Source: Gordonia iterans
GTDB taxonomy: Bacteria > Actinomycetota > Actinomycetes > Mycobacteriales > Mycobacteriaceae
NCBI RefSeq assembly: GCF_002993285.1
Contig: NZ_CP027433.1
Span: 186,001 to 250,000, forward strand
Length of the DNA stretch: 64,000 nt
Reading direction: 5' to 3'
The notes beneath the pieces were generated by a model that had not been told where the DNA came from, made no database searches, and saw nothing but the letters and a program-made list of their open reading frames with translations. Shown here piece after piece: positions 35,562-44,678 of this stretch. Each line of letters begins with the position of its first letter. Within the stretch, counting starts at the first letter, position 1. The position numbers and the translations under genes are program-made.

Positions 35562-35660
35562 CCCTATGCGGGACGCATAGGGCCGAACGAGAAACCCGGG
35601 GCGGAGCGAGAACCGGGGGCGGAACGCAGAACGCGGACGGAGCCAAGAACCCTGGGCGGA
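35562..35660. repeat. Inverted repeat plus degenerate direct repeats
   Basis: CCCTATGCG-GGA-CGCATAGGG (35562-35582, perfect 9-bp arms) can form a hairpin after the MFS gene. It is followed to about 35660 by roughly 20-bp degenerate repeats of the form GGGCGGAGCGAGAACC. The convergent YhgE gene ends at 35699. The hairpin may act as terminator. Confidence 0.6.
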
Positions 35661-35698
35661 GCTGCCCGCACGGTATCGCGAGCTCGACGACGCCGATC

Positions 35699-37705
35699 TC
35701 AGACCTGGATCGGCGGGAACAGCTGCACCATCGAGTACTGCCGATTCCGGCGGACACCCCACGCGCTGATCAGCATGCTGACCACCAGAATCGACCCGAG
35801 CACCGCCACCGCGGTCCAGAACCGCCCGTCCACGCCGCCGCTGATCATCTGCCGCATGCCGGTGACGGCATAGCTCATCGGATCCCACGGGTGCAGGACC
35901 TGTGCCGGGGTGGCCGTGGTCGGCACCGGATAGATTCCGCCGGACGCCACGATCTGCACCATCAAGAATGCGAGCGTCGCCACCCGGCCCACCGCGACGC
36001 CGAGCAGGATGTTGAGCATCTGGATCACCGCCAGGAACGACCCGGCGATCAACAGCATGAACAGCAGCAGACCGACGGCGTGCGCGGCGTTCAGGCCGAC
36101 GCCGTAGTGGGCGACGGTGAACATCACCACCACCTGTGCGGCAGCCAGGGCGACTGCCGGCCAGTACGACGCGAGCACGGAGCGCAGCCCGCCGAGGCCG
36201 CCGATCACCGAGCGCGTCTGCAGCGGCTTGATCAGCATCAGGATGATCATCGCGCCGATGAACAGCGCCAGGGTGAGGAAGAAGGGCGCGAAGCCCGCCC
36301 CGAAGGTGGGCGCCGGATTGTGGGTGACGCTCTTGAGCGCCACCGGCGTCGACATGTTGCCCGCCACGGTCTGCCGCTGAGCGTCGCCGCCGAAGTCGGG
36401 GATCTGCCGCACACCGTCGGACAGTCCGGTCGCCAGCTGCTGGGCGCCGTCGTGCAACTGCGGCATGCCCTCGGCGAGCTCGTTCGCACCCGAGCCGAGT
36501 TTGCGGCTGCCGTCGGTCAACTGCACCAGGCCGTCGGCCAGCGACTGTGATCCGGTCTTCAGCTGCTGCGCGCCCGACCGCAGTTCCGTCACCTTCTGGT
36601 CCAGACCGCCGGAGTTCAGCTGCTCGAGCATCGACCGCAGCGGCGACTCCGGATCCGCGAACTGCTTCGACAGCATCTCGGTCTGCGCACCGAGGCGCTG
36701 CGCCTGGGCCGTCGTGCCCGGGTCCACCCCGCCGGTCTGCAGAAAGCTCAGCACCGGCGTCAGCGCATCGGCGAGTGCGCGCTGGTTCGGATCACCGCTG
36801 CGACGCAGCGTGGTGAGAACCTTCGACAGCGTCTGCGCCGCCTGGGACTGCTGAGTGCCGGCCTCGCCGACCGCGCCCAGCAGGCCGGACAGCTGTGCAC
36901 TCACCTGCCCCAGGTCTTTCGCGGTCTGCGCCGAGACCTTGAGGGACTGTGCTTCGGCGAGCAGCGGGACGAGCGGATCGGTGGCCGCGGTGATTCCGTC
37001 GGCCAGTTTCGCGTTGCCGTCGGCCAGTTTCGCTGCGCCGTCCCGCGCCGTGACGAGGTTCGACGACAGCTCCCCCGCGCCGTCGGCGAGCTTCTGCGCG
37101 CCGTCGTTCGCCCGACCGAGCCCCTCGGCCAGCTGCCCGGCGCCGTCGGCCGCGCGCACCAGCCCGCCGCCCGCGCTCTGCAGGCCGAGCAGCACCTGGT
37201 CGACGGCCTGTTCACCGATCTTCTCGTTGATGGCGTCGACCACCTGCGTGGCCGCGTTGTTGCCGATGACGCTGGCGAGATAGTTGTTCGCGTCGTTGAA
37301 GGTGAAGTCGATGGTCGCCTTCCGCGGATCGTCGCCGGTCGCCGAGGCGATCGCCGCGCTGAAGTCGGTCGGGATGGTGATGGTGAAGTAGTAGCGGCCG
37401 TGCGCGAGCCCGTCGGCGGCATCGGCGGCGTCGGTGGGCCGCAGATCGAGCTGCCCGCTGGCCTGCAAGCTCGCCGCCACCTCGTCGCCGGCCCGCAGGT
37501 CCCGGCCCTGTGAACTCGCGCCGGTGTCCTCGTTGACCAGTGCGACCGGCAGCTTGTTCACCTCGTCGAACGGATTCCAGAAGACCCACAGGTACATCGC
37601 GCCGTACAGCAGCGGCAGCAGAACGATGGTGATGATCGCGACGCGCGGCATCACCCCCTTGGAGTACCGCTTGAGTTCGGTGCCGAGTGACATTCCAGCG
37701 AACAC
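35699..37705 (-). CDS. YhgE/Pip-family membrane protein
   Basis: 668 residues. An N-terminal helix (RVAIITIVLLPLLYGAMYLWVFWNP) precedes a large external domain. This contains NEDTG, YYFTITIPTDFSAAIAS and a long heptad-like stretch rich in LADG/GAGEL repeats (about 180-450). Five or six C-terminal helices follow. This is the layout of YhgE/Pip proteins (phage infection protein, ABC-2 related, some linked to type VII or lipid export). The adjacent ATPase gene ends 2 bp upstream, so they probably form one complex. Confidence 0.85.
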   Translation of the reverse strand: MFAGMSLGTELKRYSKGVMPRVAIITIVLLPLLYGAMYLWVFWNPFDEVNKLPVALVNEDTGASSQGRDLRAGDEVAASLQASGQLDLRPTDAADAADGLAHGRYYFTITIPTDFSAAIASATGDDPRKATIDFTFNDANNYLASVIGNNAATQVVDAINEKIGEQAVDQVLLGLQSAGGGLVRAADGAGQLAEGLGRANDGAQKLADGAGELSSNLVTARDGAAKLADGNAKLADGITAATDPLVPLLAEAQSLKVSAQTAKDLGQVSAQLSGLLGAVGEAGTQQSQAAQTLSKVLTTLRRSGDPNQRALADALTPVLSFLQTGGVDPGTTAQAQRLGAQTEMLSKQFADPESPLRSMLEQLNSGGLDQKVTELRSGAQQLKTGSQSLADGLVQLTDGSRKLGSGANELAEGMPQLHDGAQQLATGLSDGVRQIPDFGGDAQRQTVAGNMSTPVALKSVTHNPAPTFGAGFAPFFLTLALFIGAMIILMLIKPLQTRSVIGGLGGLRSVLASYWPAVALAAAQVVVMFTVAHYGVGLNAAHAVGLLLFMLLIAGSFLAVIQMLNILLGVAVGRVATLAFLMVQIVASGGIYPVPTTATPAQVLHPWDPMSYAVTGMRQMISGGVDGRFWTAVAVLGSILVVSMLISAWGVRRNRQYSMVQLFPPIQV

Positions 37706-37707
37706 GT

Positions 37708-38406
37708 CTAGGCCTCTTTTCCGGATTCGGGCTCGGCGGGTGGGGCGAGGTCGACGGGGATCAGCGTCCGGTGCCCCAGATCGGGGTCGACGTCGTTCAC
37801 CGTGCAGGTGACGACGGTCTGTCGTTCTCCCAGGGCGGCGAGGCGGCGGACCAGGATCCGCTGGTTCTCGTCACTGGTCACCTGATCGATGTTTCCGACC
37901 ACCAGCAGCGGCGGGCACCCGGTGTTGGCGAGCGCGACGCGGAGCAGGAGCCCGTCGAGTTCAGACAGGTACTGGACGAAGGTGTCCAGCGGAGGCAGCG
38001 GACGATCGCCGAAGACCGGGCGGCAGAGCGCCTCGTACGCGGCCTGATCGGCCCTGCGGAGCATCCGGTACCACGGGGCGTCCCAGCGCAGTTGCTCGTT
38101 GATCAGATCGCGGACCCGCACCGAGGTGTAGTGGCTGTCGAGGTCGTGAATCGCCGCCAGTGCGGACACGGCGAAGATGCGCTTCGCTCCGGTGCGGCCG
38201 AGCACCGTGAGGGAGCCCGACTTGGGCTTCATCCGCCCGGCGAGGGTCATCTGCAGCGCCGTGCGGCCGGGACCGGCGGGCGCGCGCAGCACGGTGAGGC
38301 CGCCGGCGGGCACGTCGAGGTCGAGCGGGCCGTAGACACGGCCCCACGGGCCGTCCTGGGTGATGCCGCGGGCGACGACCGCGGGCATCGGAGCAGTCTG
38401 AATCAC
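37708..38406 (-). CDS. Degenerate ABC ATPase-like partner of YhgE/Pip protein
   Basis: 232 residues with an ABC ATPase outline but altered motifs. The Walker A region is RAPAGPGRTALQ, with Arg in place of the catalytic Lys; the signature region is LSELDGLLLRVALA rather than LSGGQ; the Walker B region is PLLVVGNIDQV without an Asp-Glu pair. I infer a non-hydrolysing or regulatory subunit for the YhgE/Pip protein. GTG 38406 is used; ATG 38388 is an alternative. Confidence 0.7.
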   Translation of the reverse strand: MIQTAPMPAVVARGITQDGPWGRVYGPLDLDVPAGGLTVLRAPAGPGRTALQMTLAGRMKPKSGSLTVLGRTGAKRIFAVSALAAIHDLDSHYTSVRVRDLINEQLRWDAPWYRMLRRADQAAYEALCRPVFGDRPLPPLDTFVQYLSELDGLLLRVALANTGCPPLLVVGNIDQVTSDENQRILVRRLAALGERQTVVTCTVNDVDPDLGHRTLIPVDLAPPAEPESGKEA

Positions 38407-38523
38407 GGGTGCCGACGCTAGTCCTCAGCCACCGCTTCCGTCACCGCCTAGCGCCCCGGAGTGTGAAAACGCACGTTCTCAGATCGAGGGTGATCGTTGC
38501 CACTCCGACGCCGAACTGCCAGG

Positions 38524-39732
38524 TCAGACGATCCCGCCCGCGCGCAGCCGTACCAATTCGGCGGGACCGAGGCCGAGCACTTCGGAAAGCACGGCCTCGG
38601 TGTCGGCACCAAGCCGATGGGCAGGCGCAGCACCCGAGTATCGCTCGTCGAAGCGCAGCGGCGAACTCGCGGAGATCACCTCACCGATGCCCGGCTGCCC
38701 AAGGGCGGCCAGCACCGGTTCGGCATCGGGGTGGGCGACGAAGTCGGCCGCGACTTCCGAGGTCGTCTTGTACGGCCCCCACAGCACACCGGCAGCGGTG
38801 AGGGCGGCCTCGACCTCGTCGGTGCCGGTGGACGCGAACCACGGTGTGAGCACGGCCTCGATCACCTCCCGGTGCGCGTAGCGCCCCTCATCGGTACCGA
38901 AGTCGGCGCCCAGCGACATCTCCAACGCGCTGAACACCTCAGTGGTACCGGTCGCGGCACCGATGGCCTGCCACTGCCTCGGTGTCAGCGCCACGATCAT
39001 GATGCGGTCGCCGTCGGCGGTCGCGAAGTCGACGCCGAAACTGCCGTACAGGTGGTTGCCGTGCCTGGCCCGGTCGCCGCGCTCGGCCGCTTCGGAGTAC
39101 CAGCCGAGGTCGGCCACGGCCGCCATCGCCACATCGGACAACGCCACTTCGACCAGGGCGCCCTCGCCGGTGCGATCCCGGCGCCGCAGCGCCGCGAGCA
39201 CACCGCTCACCACCTGCTGACCGCAGAGGAAGTCCCAGGCAGGAAGCACGTGGTTGACCGGCGCATCGGTATACGACGGTCCCGTCATGTTCGCGACCCC
39301 GCTGCCTCCGTTGACCGTGTAGTCGACCGCCGGGCCACCGTCCGATCGGCCCTGGACGCGCACCGAGATCACGTCCGTGCGCCGTCCGCGCAGCGCGTCG
39401 TACGAGAACCACGACCGTCCCACCGCGTTGTCGACGACGATGCCGGCGTCCGGGCCCGGCGCCGTCGCCAGGCTCAGCAGCAGGTCTCGCCCTTCCTGCT
39501 CACGCAGGTTCAGTACGACGGACTTCTTGCCGCGGTTGAGTGAGTTCCAGTACAGACTCTCGCCACTCCGCGCCGAAAGCGGCCATCGCCGGTAGTCGGC
39601 GTTGCCGCCGAGCGGATCCACGCGGATCACTTCGGCGCCCAGTTGGGCGAGCGCCAGGCCGGCCGAGGGCCCGGCGACGAAACTCGCGAATTCAACGATG
39701 CGAACTCCCTCGAGGGGACGGTCGTCGGTCAC
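38524..39732 (-). CDS. Class III CoA-transferase, 2-methylfumaryl-CoA isomerase (Mct)-like
   Basis: 402 residues. Extended blocks resemble the Chloroflexus enzyme as I recall it: LAQLGAEVIRVDPLGGNADYRRWP, VDYTVNGGSGVANMTGP, VNHVLPAWDFLCGQQVVSGVLAAL, GNHLYGSFGVDF and AALGQPGIGEV. Mct moves CoA within mesaconyl-CoA from C1 to C4. GTG start overlaps the upstream CoA-transferase stop by 4 bp. A Meh-like hydratase, the next enzyme of that route, is encoded at 43.8 kb, strengthening the call. Biochemical identity remains inference. Confidence 0.75.
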   Translation of the reverse strand: MTDDRPLEGVRIVEFASFVAGPSAGLALAQLGAEVIRVDPLGGNADYRRWPLSARSGESLYWNSLNRGKKSVVLNLREQEGRDLLLSLATAPGPDAGIVVDNAVGRSWFSYDALRGRRTDVISVRVQGRSDGGPAVDYTVNGGSGVANMTGPSYTDAPVNHVLPAWDFLCGQQVVSGVLAALRRRDRTGEGALVEVALSDVAMAAVADLGWYSEAAERGDRARHGNHLYGSFGVDFATADGDRIMIVALTPRQWQAIGAATGTTEVFSALEMSLGADFGTDEGRYAHREVIEAVLTPWFASTGTDEVEAALTAAGVLWGPYKTTSEVAADFVAHPDAEPVLAALGQPGIGEVISASSPLRFDERYSGAAPAHRLGADTEAVLSEVLGLGPAELVRLRAGGIV

Positions 39733-40904
39733 GGGGTGCTCCTTTGCGCTTGGTCAGTCTGTTCTGGGGCTGCGCCGAACTCCGCACGCACTGCTTCGGA
39801 GTGCTGACCGAGCGCCGGCACCACGCCGTCACCGGCCTCCCAGTGCCGGGCCAGGGCAGCCGGACGCAGGGCCGGCGCCGGACCACCCGGAGTCTGAACT
39901 TCCCGCCATCGGCCGCGCGCCCGGAGTTGAGGATGCTCGGCCAGATCGGTGACGACGTTGTAGCGGGCGTTGCCGATTCCCGCCGCGTCGGCCCGGTCCT
40001 GGATCTCGGCGAGGGTGTGCCGGGCGCACCACTCGGCGACGATCTCGTCGACCTCGTCGCGCGCAGCGCAGCGGTCCTCGTTGCGGGCGAGATGCCGGGC
40101 GCCGGCCAGTTCGGGTCGTCCGATCATGTCGATCAGCCGCAGCCACTCGCGGTCACTGGTGGTGCCCAACACCGCGGTCTGACCGTCCTTCGTCGGATAC
40201 GCGCCGTAGGGCGCGACGATCGGCGCTCCCATGCCGACCGGCTCGGGCACCGTCCCGGTGTGGATCGCCTGATTCAGCGGCGCGCCCATGAACTCGGCGA
40301 TGACGTCGAGCATGGCGATCTCGATGATCGCACCCGCACCGGTGCGCTCCCGCTCGTAGAGCGCGGCCAGGACCGAGGAGTACACGTACAGGGCCGTGCC
40401 GATGTCGGCGACGGGGACCCCCAGCTTGGCCGGCTGACCGGGCAAGCCGGTCATTGAACACATACCGCCCTCGGATTGGATCAGCAGGTCGTAGGCGCGC
40501 TTGTGATCGAGAGGACCGCCCTTCCCGTATCCGGAGACATCGACGATCACCAGACGCGGGAACTCCTCGTGCAGGCCGTCGACGCCCAGTCCCAGCCGGT
40601 CGAGCGCGCCCGGCGCGAGGTTGGAGACGAAGACGTCGGCACCGGCCAGGAGGCGGCGCAGCAGCGCGAGGTCGTCATCGGTGCGGGCGTCGAGCGCCAC
40701 CGATTCCTTGCCGTAGTTGAGCCAGGTGAAATGCGCGCTCGTGCCGTGCACCCCGCCGTCGTAGTGACGGGTCGAGTCGCCGCCGCGCGGCTGCTCCACT
40801 TTGATGACCCGCGCACCGAGGTCGGCCAGGTGCCGCGTCGCCAGCGGAGCTGAGATCGCCTGCTCCATGCTCACGACAGTGATACCGTCGAGCGGCCTGC
40901 TCAC
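39729..40904 (-). CDS. Class III (CaiB/BaiF) acyl-CoA:carboxylate CoA-transferase
   Basis: 391 residues from GTG 40904. Typical family III blocks: LADLGARVIKVEQPRGGDSTR, HFTWLNYGKESVALD, VSNLAPGALDRLGL, the region YDLLIQSEGGMCSMTG and GPLDHKRAYD, where the catalytic Asp of the family falls. It should activate a free acid, perhaps using succinyl-CoA or acetyl-CoA as donor. In context, itaconate, mesaconate or methylsuccinate is a reasonable substrate. First gene of a two-gene operon. Confidence 0.85.
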   Translation of the reverse strand: MSRPLDGITVVSMEQAISAPLATRHLADLGARVIKVEQPRGGDSTRHYDGGVHGTSAHFTWLNYGKESVALDARTDDDLALLRRLLAGADVFVSNLAPGALDRLGLGVDGLHEEFPRLVIVDVSGYGKGGPLDHKRAYDLLIQSEGGMCSMTGLPGQPAKLGVPVADIGTALYVYSSVLAALYERERTGAGAIIEIAMLDVIAEFMGAPLNQAIHTGTVPEPVGMGAPIVAPYGAYPTKDGQTAVLGTTSDREWLRLIDMIGRPELAGARHLARNEDRCAARDEVDEIVAEWCARHTLAEIQDRADAAGIGNARYNVVTDLAEHPQLRARGRWREVQTPGGPAPALRPAALARHWEAGDGVVPALGQHSEAVRAEFGAAPEQTDQAQRSTP

Positions 40905-41104
40905 TGCTCGCCCTCGTTCGACGAGAGCGGCGCACCTCGCATTGGGAGAACACCCTCACCGGGTCGTTCCGCCCGCAGCGTCGTGAACTGCTCGTATGAC
41001 TGCACTGTGCTCGTGGTCCTCTCGGGGTCTGCGTCGGCCGCGCCCGACGCGGGCGGAGCGCACTGATTGTCGGCTGCCTCACATTCGGAGCCCTCAGATG
41101 ACCT

Positions 41105-41117
41105 AGAATATATTATG
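41105..41117. promoter_or_regulatory. AT-rich regulon site 1
   Basis: AGAATATATTATG, in a 297-bp divergent promoter region between the CoA-transferase operon and the acyl-CoA dehydrogenase operon. Core AATATATTAT is identical to the core of the perfect palindrome at 49689-49702. Such AT-only DNA is striking in this GC-rich sequence. Confidence 0.6.
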
Positions 41118-41201
41118 TTTTCAAGTGTCCAGGTTAGGCCGTCCGAGATTCTCGTCGCAGCGACAGCGAGCGGCTTCCACTCAGATCCGACAGGAGTGCC
41201 G

Positions 41202-42413
41202 ATGACTCAGCAGGTCAGCGACGAAGACTTCGAACAGATCCATGCCGCCGTGCGTGAGTTCATCCGGACCCGCGTGGTCCCCCGCGAGCGCGAGATCGCC
41301 GACACCGACGCGATCCCGGAGGACATCCGCCAGGCGGCCAAGGACATCGGCCTCTTCGGCTACGCCATTCCGCAGGAGTGGGGCGGTCTCGGCCTGAACC
41401 TCACGCAGGACGTCGAGCTGGCCATGGAGTTCGGCTACACGGCGCTGGCGCTGCGCTCGATGTTCGGCACCAACAACGGCATCGCCGGTCAGGTTCTGGT
41501 GAATTTCGGCACCGACGAGCAGAAGGCGCAGTGGCTGGAGAAGATCGCCTCCGGCGAGGTCGTGGCCTCGTTCGCCCTCACCGAACCCGGCGCCGGATCC
41601 AACCCCGCCGGTCTGCGCACCAAAGCCCGCCAGGACCACAACGGCGCCGGCGCCGGGAGCGCAGCGAGCGGGCCGAACGGTGACTGGGTGATCGACGGCG
41701 CCAAGTGCTTCATCACCAACGCCGCGCTCTCGAACCTGCTGGTCACCTTCGCGCGGACCCGCCCGGCCGACGAGAATGGCCCGGGTATCGCGGCCTTCCT
41801 GGTGCCCACCGACACACCCGGCGTCACCGTCGCCCCGCACGACGAGAAGATGGGCCAGCAGGGCGCCTGGACCTCCGACGTGCACTTCGACGGTGTCCGT
41901 GTTCCGGCGTCCGCCCTGGTCGCCGGCGACGAGGACGCCGGATACAAGGCCGCCATGACCTCTCTCGCCCGCGGTCGCGTGCACATCGCGGCCCTCGCTG
42001 TCGGCTCGGCACAGCGCGCTCTGGACGAGTCGCTGCGGCATGCGGCGGTGACCACTCAGGGCGGCACCCCGATCGGCGACTTCCAACTGGTGCAAGCGCA
42101 CCTCGCGGACATGCAGACCGGCATCATGGCCGGCCGTGCGCTGGTCCGCGACGCGGCCGTCAAGTACGTGTCCGGTGAGGATCGCCGCATCGCACCGTCG
42201 GTCGCGAAGCTGTTCTGCACCGAGATGGCCGGCGACGTGGCAGACAAAGCCGTCCAGGTACACGGCGGCAGCGGCTACATGCGCGAGATGACGGTCGAGC
42301 GGATCTATCGCGACGTCCGGCTGCTCCGGCTGTACGAGGGCACCAGTGAGATCCAGCGCCTCATCATCGGCGGCGGTCTGGTCCGCGCCGAGAAGAAGAA
42401 GCAGGGCCAGTGA
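41202..42413 (+). CDS. Acyl-CoA dehydrogenase
   Basis: 403 residues, CAGGAG before the ATG. Family blocks: FALTEPGAGSNPAGLRTKA, CFITNAALSN, and the catalytic Glu in LRLYEGTSEIQRLIIGGG. An unusual insertion of about 15 Gly/Ala/Ser residues (NGAGAGSAASGPNGD, near 150) is coded by repeat-like DNA. Candidate role: alpha,beta-dehydrogenation of a branched acyl-CoA such as methylsuccinyl-CoA. It overlaps the lyase gene by 4 bp. Confidence 0.88.
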   Translation: MTQQVSDEDFEQIHAAVREFIRTRVVPREREIADTDAIPEDIRQAAKDIGLFGYAIPQEWGGLGLNLTQDVELAMEFGYTALALRSMFGTNNGIAGQVLVNFGTDEQKAQWLEKIASGEVVASFALTEPGAGSNPAGLRTKARQDHNGAGAGSAASGPNGDWVIDGAKCFITNAALSNLLVTFARTRPADENGPGIAAFLVPTDTPGVTVAPHDEKMGQQGAWTSDVHFDGVRVPASALVAGDEDAGYKAAMTSLARGRVHIAALAVGSAQRALDESLRHAAVTTQGGTPIGDFQLVQAHLADMQTGIMAGRALVRDAAVKYVSGEDRRIAPSVAKLFCTEMAGDVADKAVQVHGGSGYMREMTVERIYRDVRLLRLYEGTSEIQRLIIGGGLVRAEKKKQGQ

Positions 42414-42985
42414 ACGCCGCCTCGCTCGCCGCCGCCTCGGCCGGCACCCTGCTGTTCGTGCCGGGTGACCGGCCTGAGCGATTCGGCAAGGCCGCTGCCG
42501 CCGGAGCCGATCTGGTGGTCCTCGACCTGGAGGACGCCGTCGCCCCGGAGAACAAGGAGGCGGCGCGCGCAAACGTCGCGGCATGGGCCGCGGAACACGT
42601 ATGCGCGGTCCGCGTGAACGCCGCCGACACTCCCTGGTACGCCGACGATCTGGCCGCACTGGCCGGCACCGGCTGCGCAGTGATGGTTCCCAAGGCCGAG
42701 AACGCCCGGACCCTGGCCGCGATCGGCTCGCCGCACGCGGTGATCGCCCTCGTCGAGACCGCCGCGGGGGTGCTCGCCGCCGGTGAGATCGCCGCATGCG
42801 ACGGCGTCGTCCGACTTGCCTTGGGCACCTTCGACCTGGCCGCGCAGCTCGGCGTCGATCCGGTGGACAGCGAGGCGCTCGCCGCCGCCGTCGACGCCGC
42901 GGGCGTGGCGAAGGTCGACGGTGCGATGGTGGACAAGCCGGTCGTCGAACGCGCCCAACGCATCTTGTCGCGCGCGGGCGAATGA
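42410..42985 (+). CDS. CitE/HpcH-like citramalyl-CoA lyase, internally deleted
   Basis: 191 residues where the family usually has about 270. The N-terminal half is canonical: [31 protein letters not shown], with MVPKAEN and ALVETAAG supplying Arg and metal-binding acids. The C-terminal tail [19 protein letters not shown] is also canonical. The 75-80 residues normally between, including the (K)LCIHPxQ motif, are missing in frame after VDSEAL. Context suggests cleavage of citramalyl-CoA to acetyl-CoA and pyruvate, but activity is doubtful with this deletion. Confidence 0.75.
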   Translation: MNAASLAAASAGTLLFVPGDRPERFGKAAAAGADLVVLDLEDAVAPENKEAARANVAAWAAEHVCAVRVNAADTPWYADDLAALAGTGCAVMVPKAENARTLAAIGSPHAVIALVETAAGVLAAGEIAACDGVVRLALGTFDLAAQLGVDPVDSEALAAAVDAAGVAKVDGAMVDKPVVERAQRILSRAGE

Positions 42986-43029
42986 CCGCGCGCCGCTACC
43001 ACCGACATCGCAACGAAACGGAGAATCAC

Positions 43030-43773
43030 ATGGCAGCAGGACTGCTGGCGGGCAAGACCGCGATCATCACCGGCGGAGGGCAGGGCATCGGTCTCGCGAT
43101 CGCCGAACGCTTCGTCGCCGAAGGCGCCCGCGTGGTGCTCGGCGACATGAACGGCGAGGCCGTCACCGCGGCGGCGACGACGCTGGGCGACGGGGTGGCC
43201 GTCGGCGTCGCGGGGAACGTCACTTCCTCCGCCGACGTGGACACCCTGATCGCCACGGCGCTCGACCGCTTCGGCTCGCTGGACGTGATGGTCAACAACG
43301 CCGGCATCACCCGCGATGCGACCATGCGCAACATGCCCGAGGAGCACTTCGATCAGGTGATGAACGTGCACCTGAAGGGCACCTGGCTGGGCACCCGCGC
43401 CGCCGCCGCGGTGATGCGTGAACAGGGCAGCGGCGCCATCGTGAACATGTCGTCCATCTCCGGCAAGGTGGGCAATATCGGCCAGACCAACTACTCCGCT
43501 GCCAAGGCCGGCATCATCGGGCTCACCAAGGCCGCCGCCAAAGAAGTGGCGTTCAAGGGGGTCCGCATCAACGCGATCCAGCCCGGCCTGATCCGCACGG
43601 CGATGACCGAGGCCATGCCGCAGAAGGCCTGGGACTCGAAGATGGCCGAGATCCCGATGGGTCGGGCCGGCGAGCCGGACGAGATCGCCAAGGTCGCGCT
43701 CTTCCTCGCATCGGACCTGTCGTCGTACATGACGGGCACCGTCATGGAAGTGACCGGTGGACGGTACATGTGA
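43030..43773 (+). CDS. FabG-type short-chain dehydrogenase, probable 3-hydroxyacyl-CoA dehydrogenase
   Basis: 247 residues with cofactor motif [25 protein letters not shown], catalytic Ser in [18 protein letters not shown] and [10 protein letters not shown]. Its length and motifs are of FabG/3-oxoacyl reductase type. In this operon it would oxidise a 3-hydroxyacyl-CoA made by the MaoC hydratase before thiolysis. The next gene begins 2 bp after its stop. Confidence 0.88.
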   Translation: MAAGLLAGKTAIITGGGQGIGLAIAERFVAEGARVVLGDMNGEAVTAAATTLGDGVAVGVAGNVTSSADVDTLIATALDRFGSLDVMVNNAGITRDATMRNMPEEHFDQVMNVHLKGTWLGTRAAAAVMREQGSGAIVNMSSISGKVGNIGQTNYSAAKAGIIGLTKAAAKEVAFKGVRINAIQPGLIRTAMTEAMPQKAWDSKMAEIPMGRAGEPDEIAKVALFLASDLSSYMTGTVMEVTGGRYM

Positions 43774-43775
43774 TC

Positions 43776-44657
43776 ATGTCCGACACCGCTTCTTGGGAAC
43801 CGCACACCGTCGTCACCGAGGAATTGATCGACCCGGCACCCGTCGCGGCCCTGGCGGCGCTGTTCGACGACGGTCTGCCCGCTCCGGCTCCGGGCGACCC
43901 GCTTCCGCCGCTGTGGCATTGGGTCGCGCTTCCGCGCTGGAGCGTCTCCTCACAGCTGTCCGTCGACGGCCACCCGTTCCGCGGTTCGTTCCTGCCGCCG
44001 GTCGACCTTCCGCGCCGGATGTTCGCGGGCGGATCGGTCCGGTTCACCGGCACCGTCGAGGTCGGCGACACGGTCGGCCGGGAAGCCGCCGTCGAGTCTG
44101 TCACCGAGAAGAACGGCCGCAGCGGCAAGCTGGTGATCGTCGTGACCTCGACGACCCTGTACGCACCGGACGGCACACCCGCGCTCACTGAGAAGCAGAA
44201 CATCATCTACCGGGAGGCCGCGGCGCCGTCGTCCGGTTCCGCTCGCGCGCCGGAGGCTGCGGCGGCCCACGTTCCGTCCGGCCCGCCGATCGTCGCCGAC
44301 GGCGCGGGCGTGTGGGACTTCCGCACCGACCCGACGCTGCTGATGCGATTCTCCGCGGCCACCGCCAACGCCCACCGGATCCACTACGACTGGCCGTATG
44401 CGACCGTCGTGGAGGGCTACCCTGGCCTCGTGGTGCACGGACCGTTGATGACGCTCTCGCTCGCCGAGACGCATCGCCTCTCCGGGGATCTGGAGCCCGT
44501 CACCGCCCTCGAGCACCGCAATGCCGCACCACTGTTCTGCGGTCAGTCCGCAACGCTTCGTGCCCGGCGAACCGGAGCGGGCAAGACCGTCGAGCTCTTC
44601 GGCCCACAGGGCGCCGGCGGCGGAGCGGGCACGACGCTCGAGCTCACCCTGACCTGA
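43776..44657 (+). CDS. FAS1-like dehydratase, 3-methylfumaryl-CoA hydratase (Meh)-like
   Basis: 293 residues with two hot-dog halves. Characteristic blocks are GDPLPPLWHWVALPRWSVSSQ, GFLPP-type SFLPPVDLPRRMFAGG and a second half with FSAATANAHRIHYDWPYA...GYPGLVVHGPLMTLSL. This resembles mesaconyl-C4-CoA hydratase (Meh) of the 3-hydroxypropionate bicycle, which forms citramalyl-CoA; fungal HTD2-like enzymes share the fold. ATG 43776 is used, an overlapping GTG at 43770 is possible. It pairs functionally with the Mct-like gene at 38.5 kb. Confidence 0.78.
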   Translation: MSDTASWEPHTVVTEELIDPAPVAALAALFDDGLPAPAPGDPLPPLWHWVALPRWSVSSQLSVDGHPFRGSFLPPVDLPRRMFAGGSVRFTGTVEVGDTVGREAAVESVTEKNGRSGKLVIVVTSTTLYAPDGTPALTEKQNIIYREAAAPSSGSARAPEAAAAHVPSGPPIVADGAGVWDFRTDPTLLMRFSAATANAHRIHYDWPYATVVEGYPGLVVHGPLMTLSLAETHRLSGDLEPVTALEHRNAAPLFCGQSATLRARRTGAGKTVELFGPQGAGGGAGTTLELTLT

Positions 44658-44678
44658 CCCCGCCAAGGAGAACCCGCC

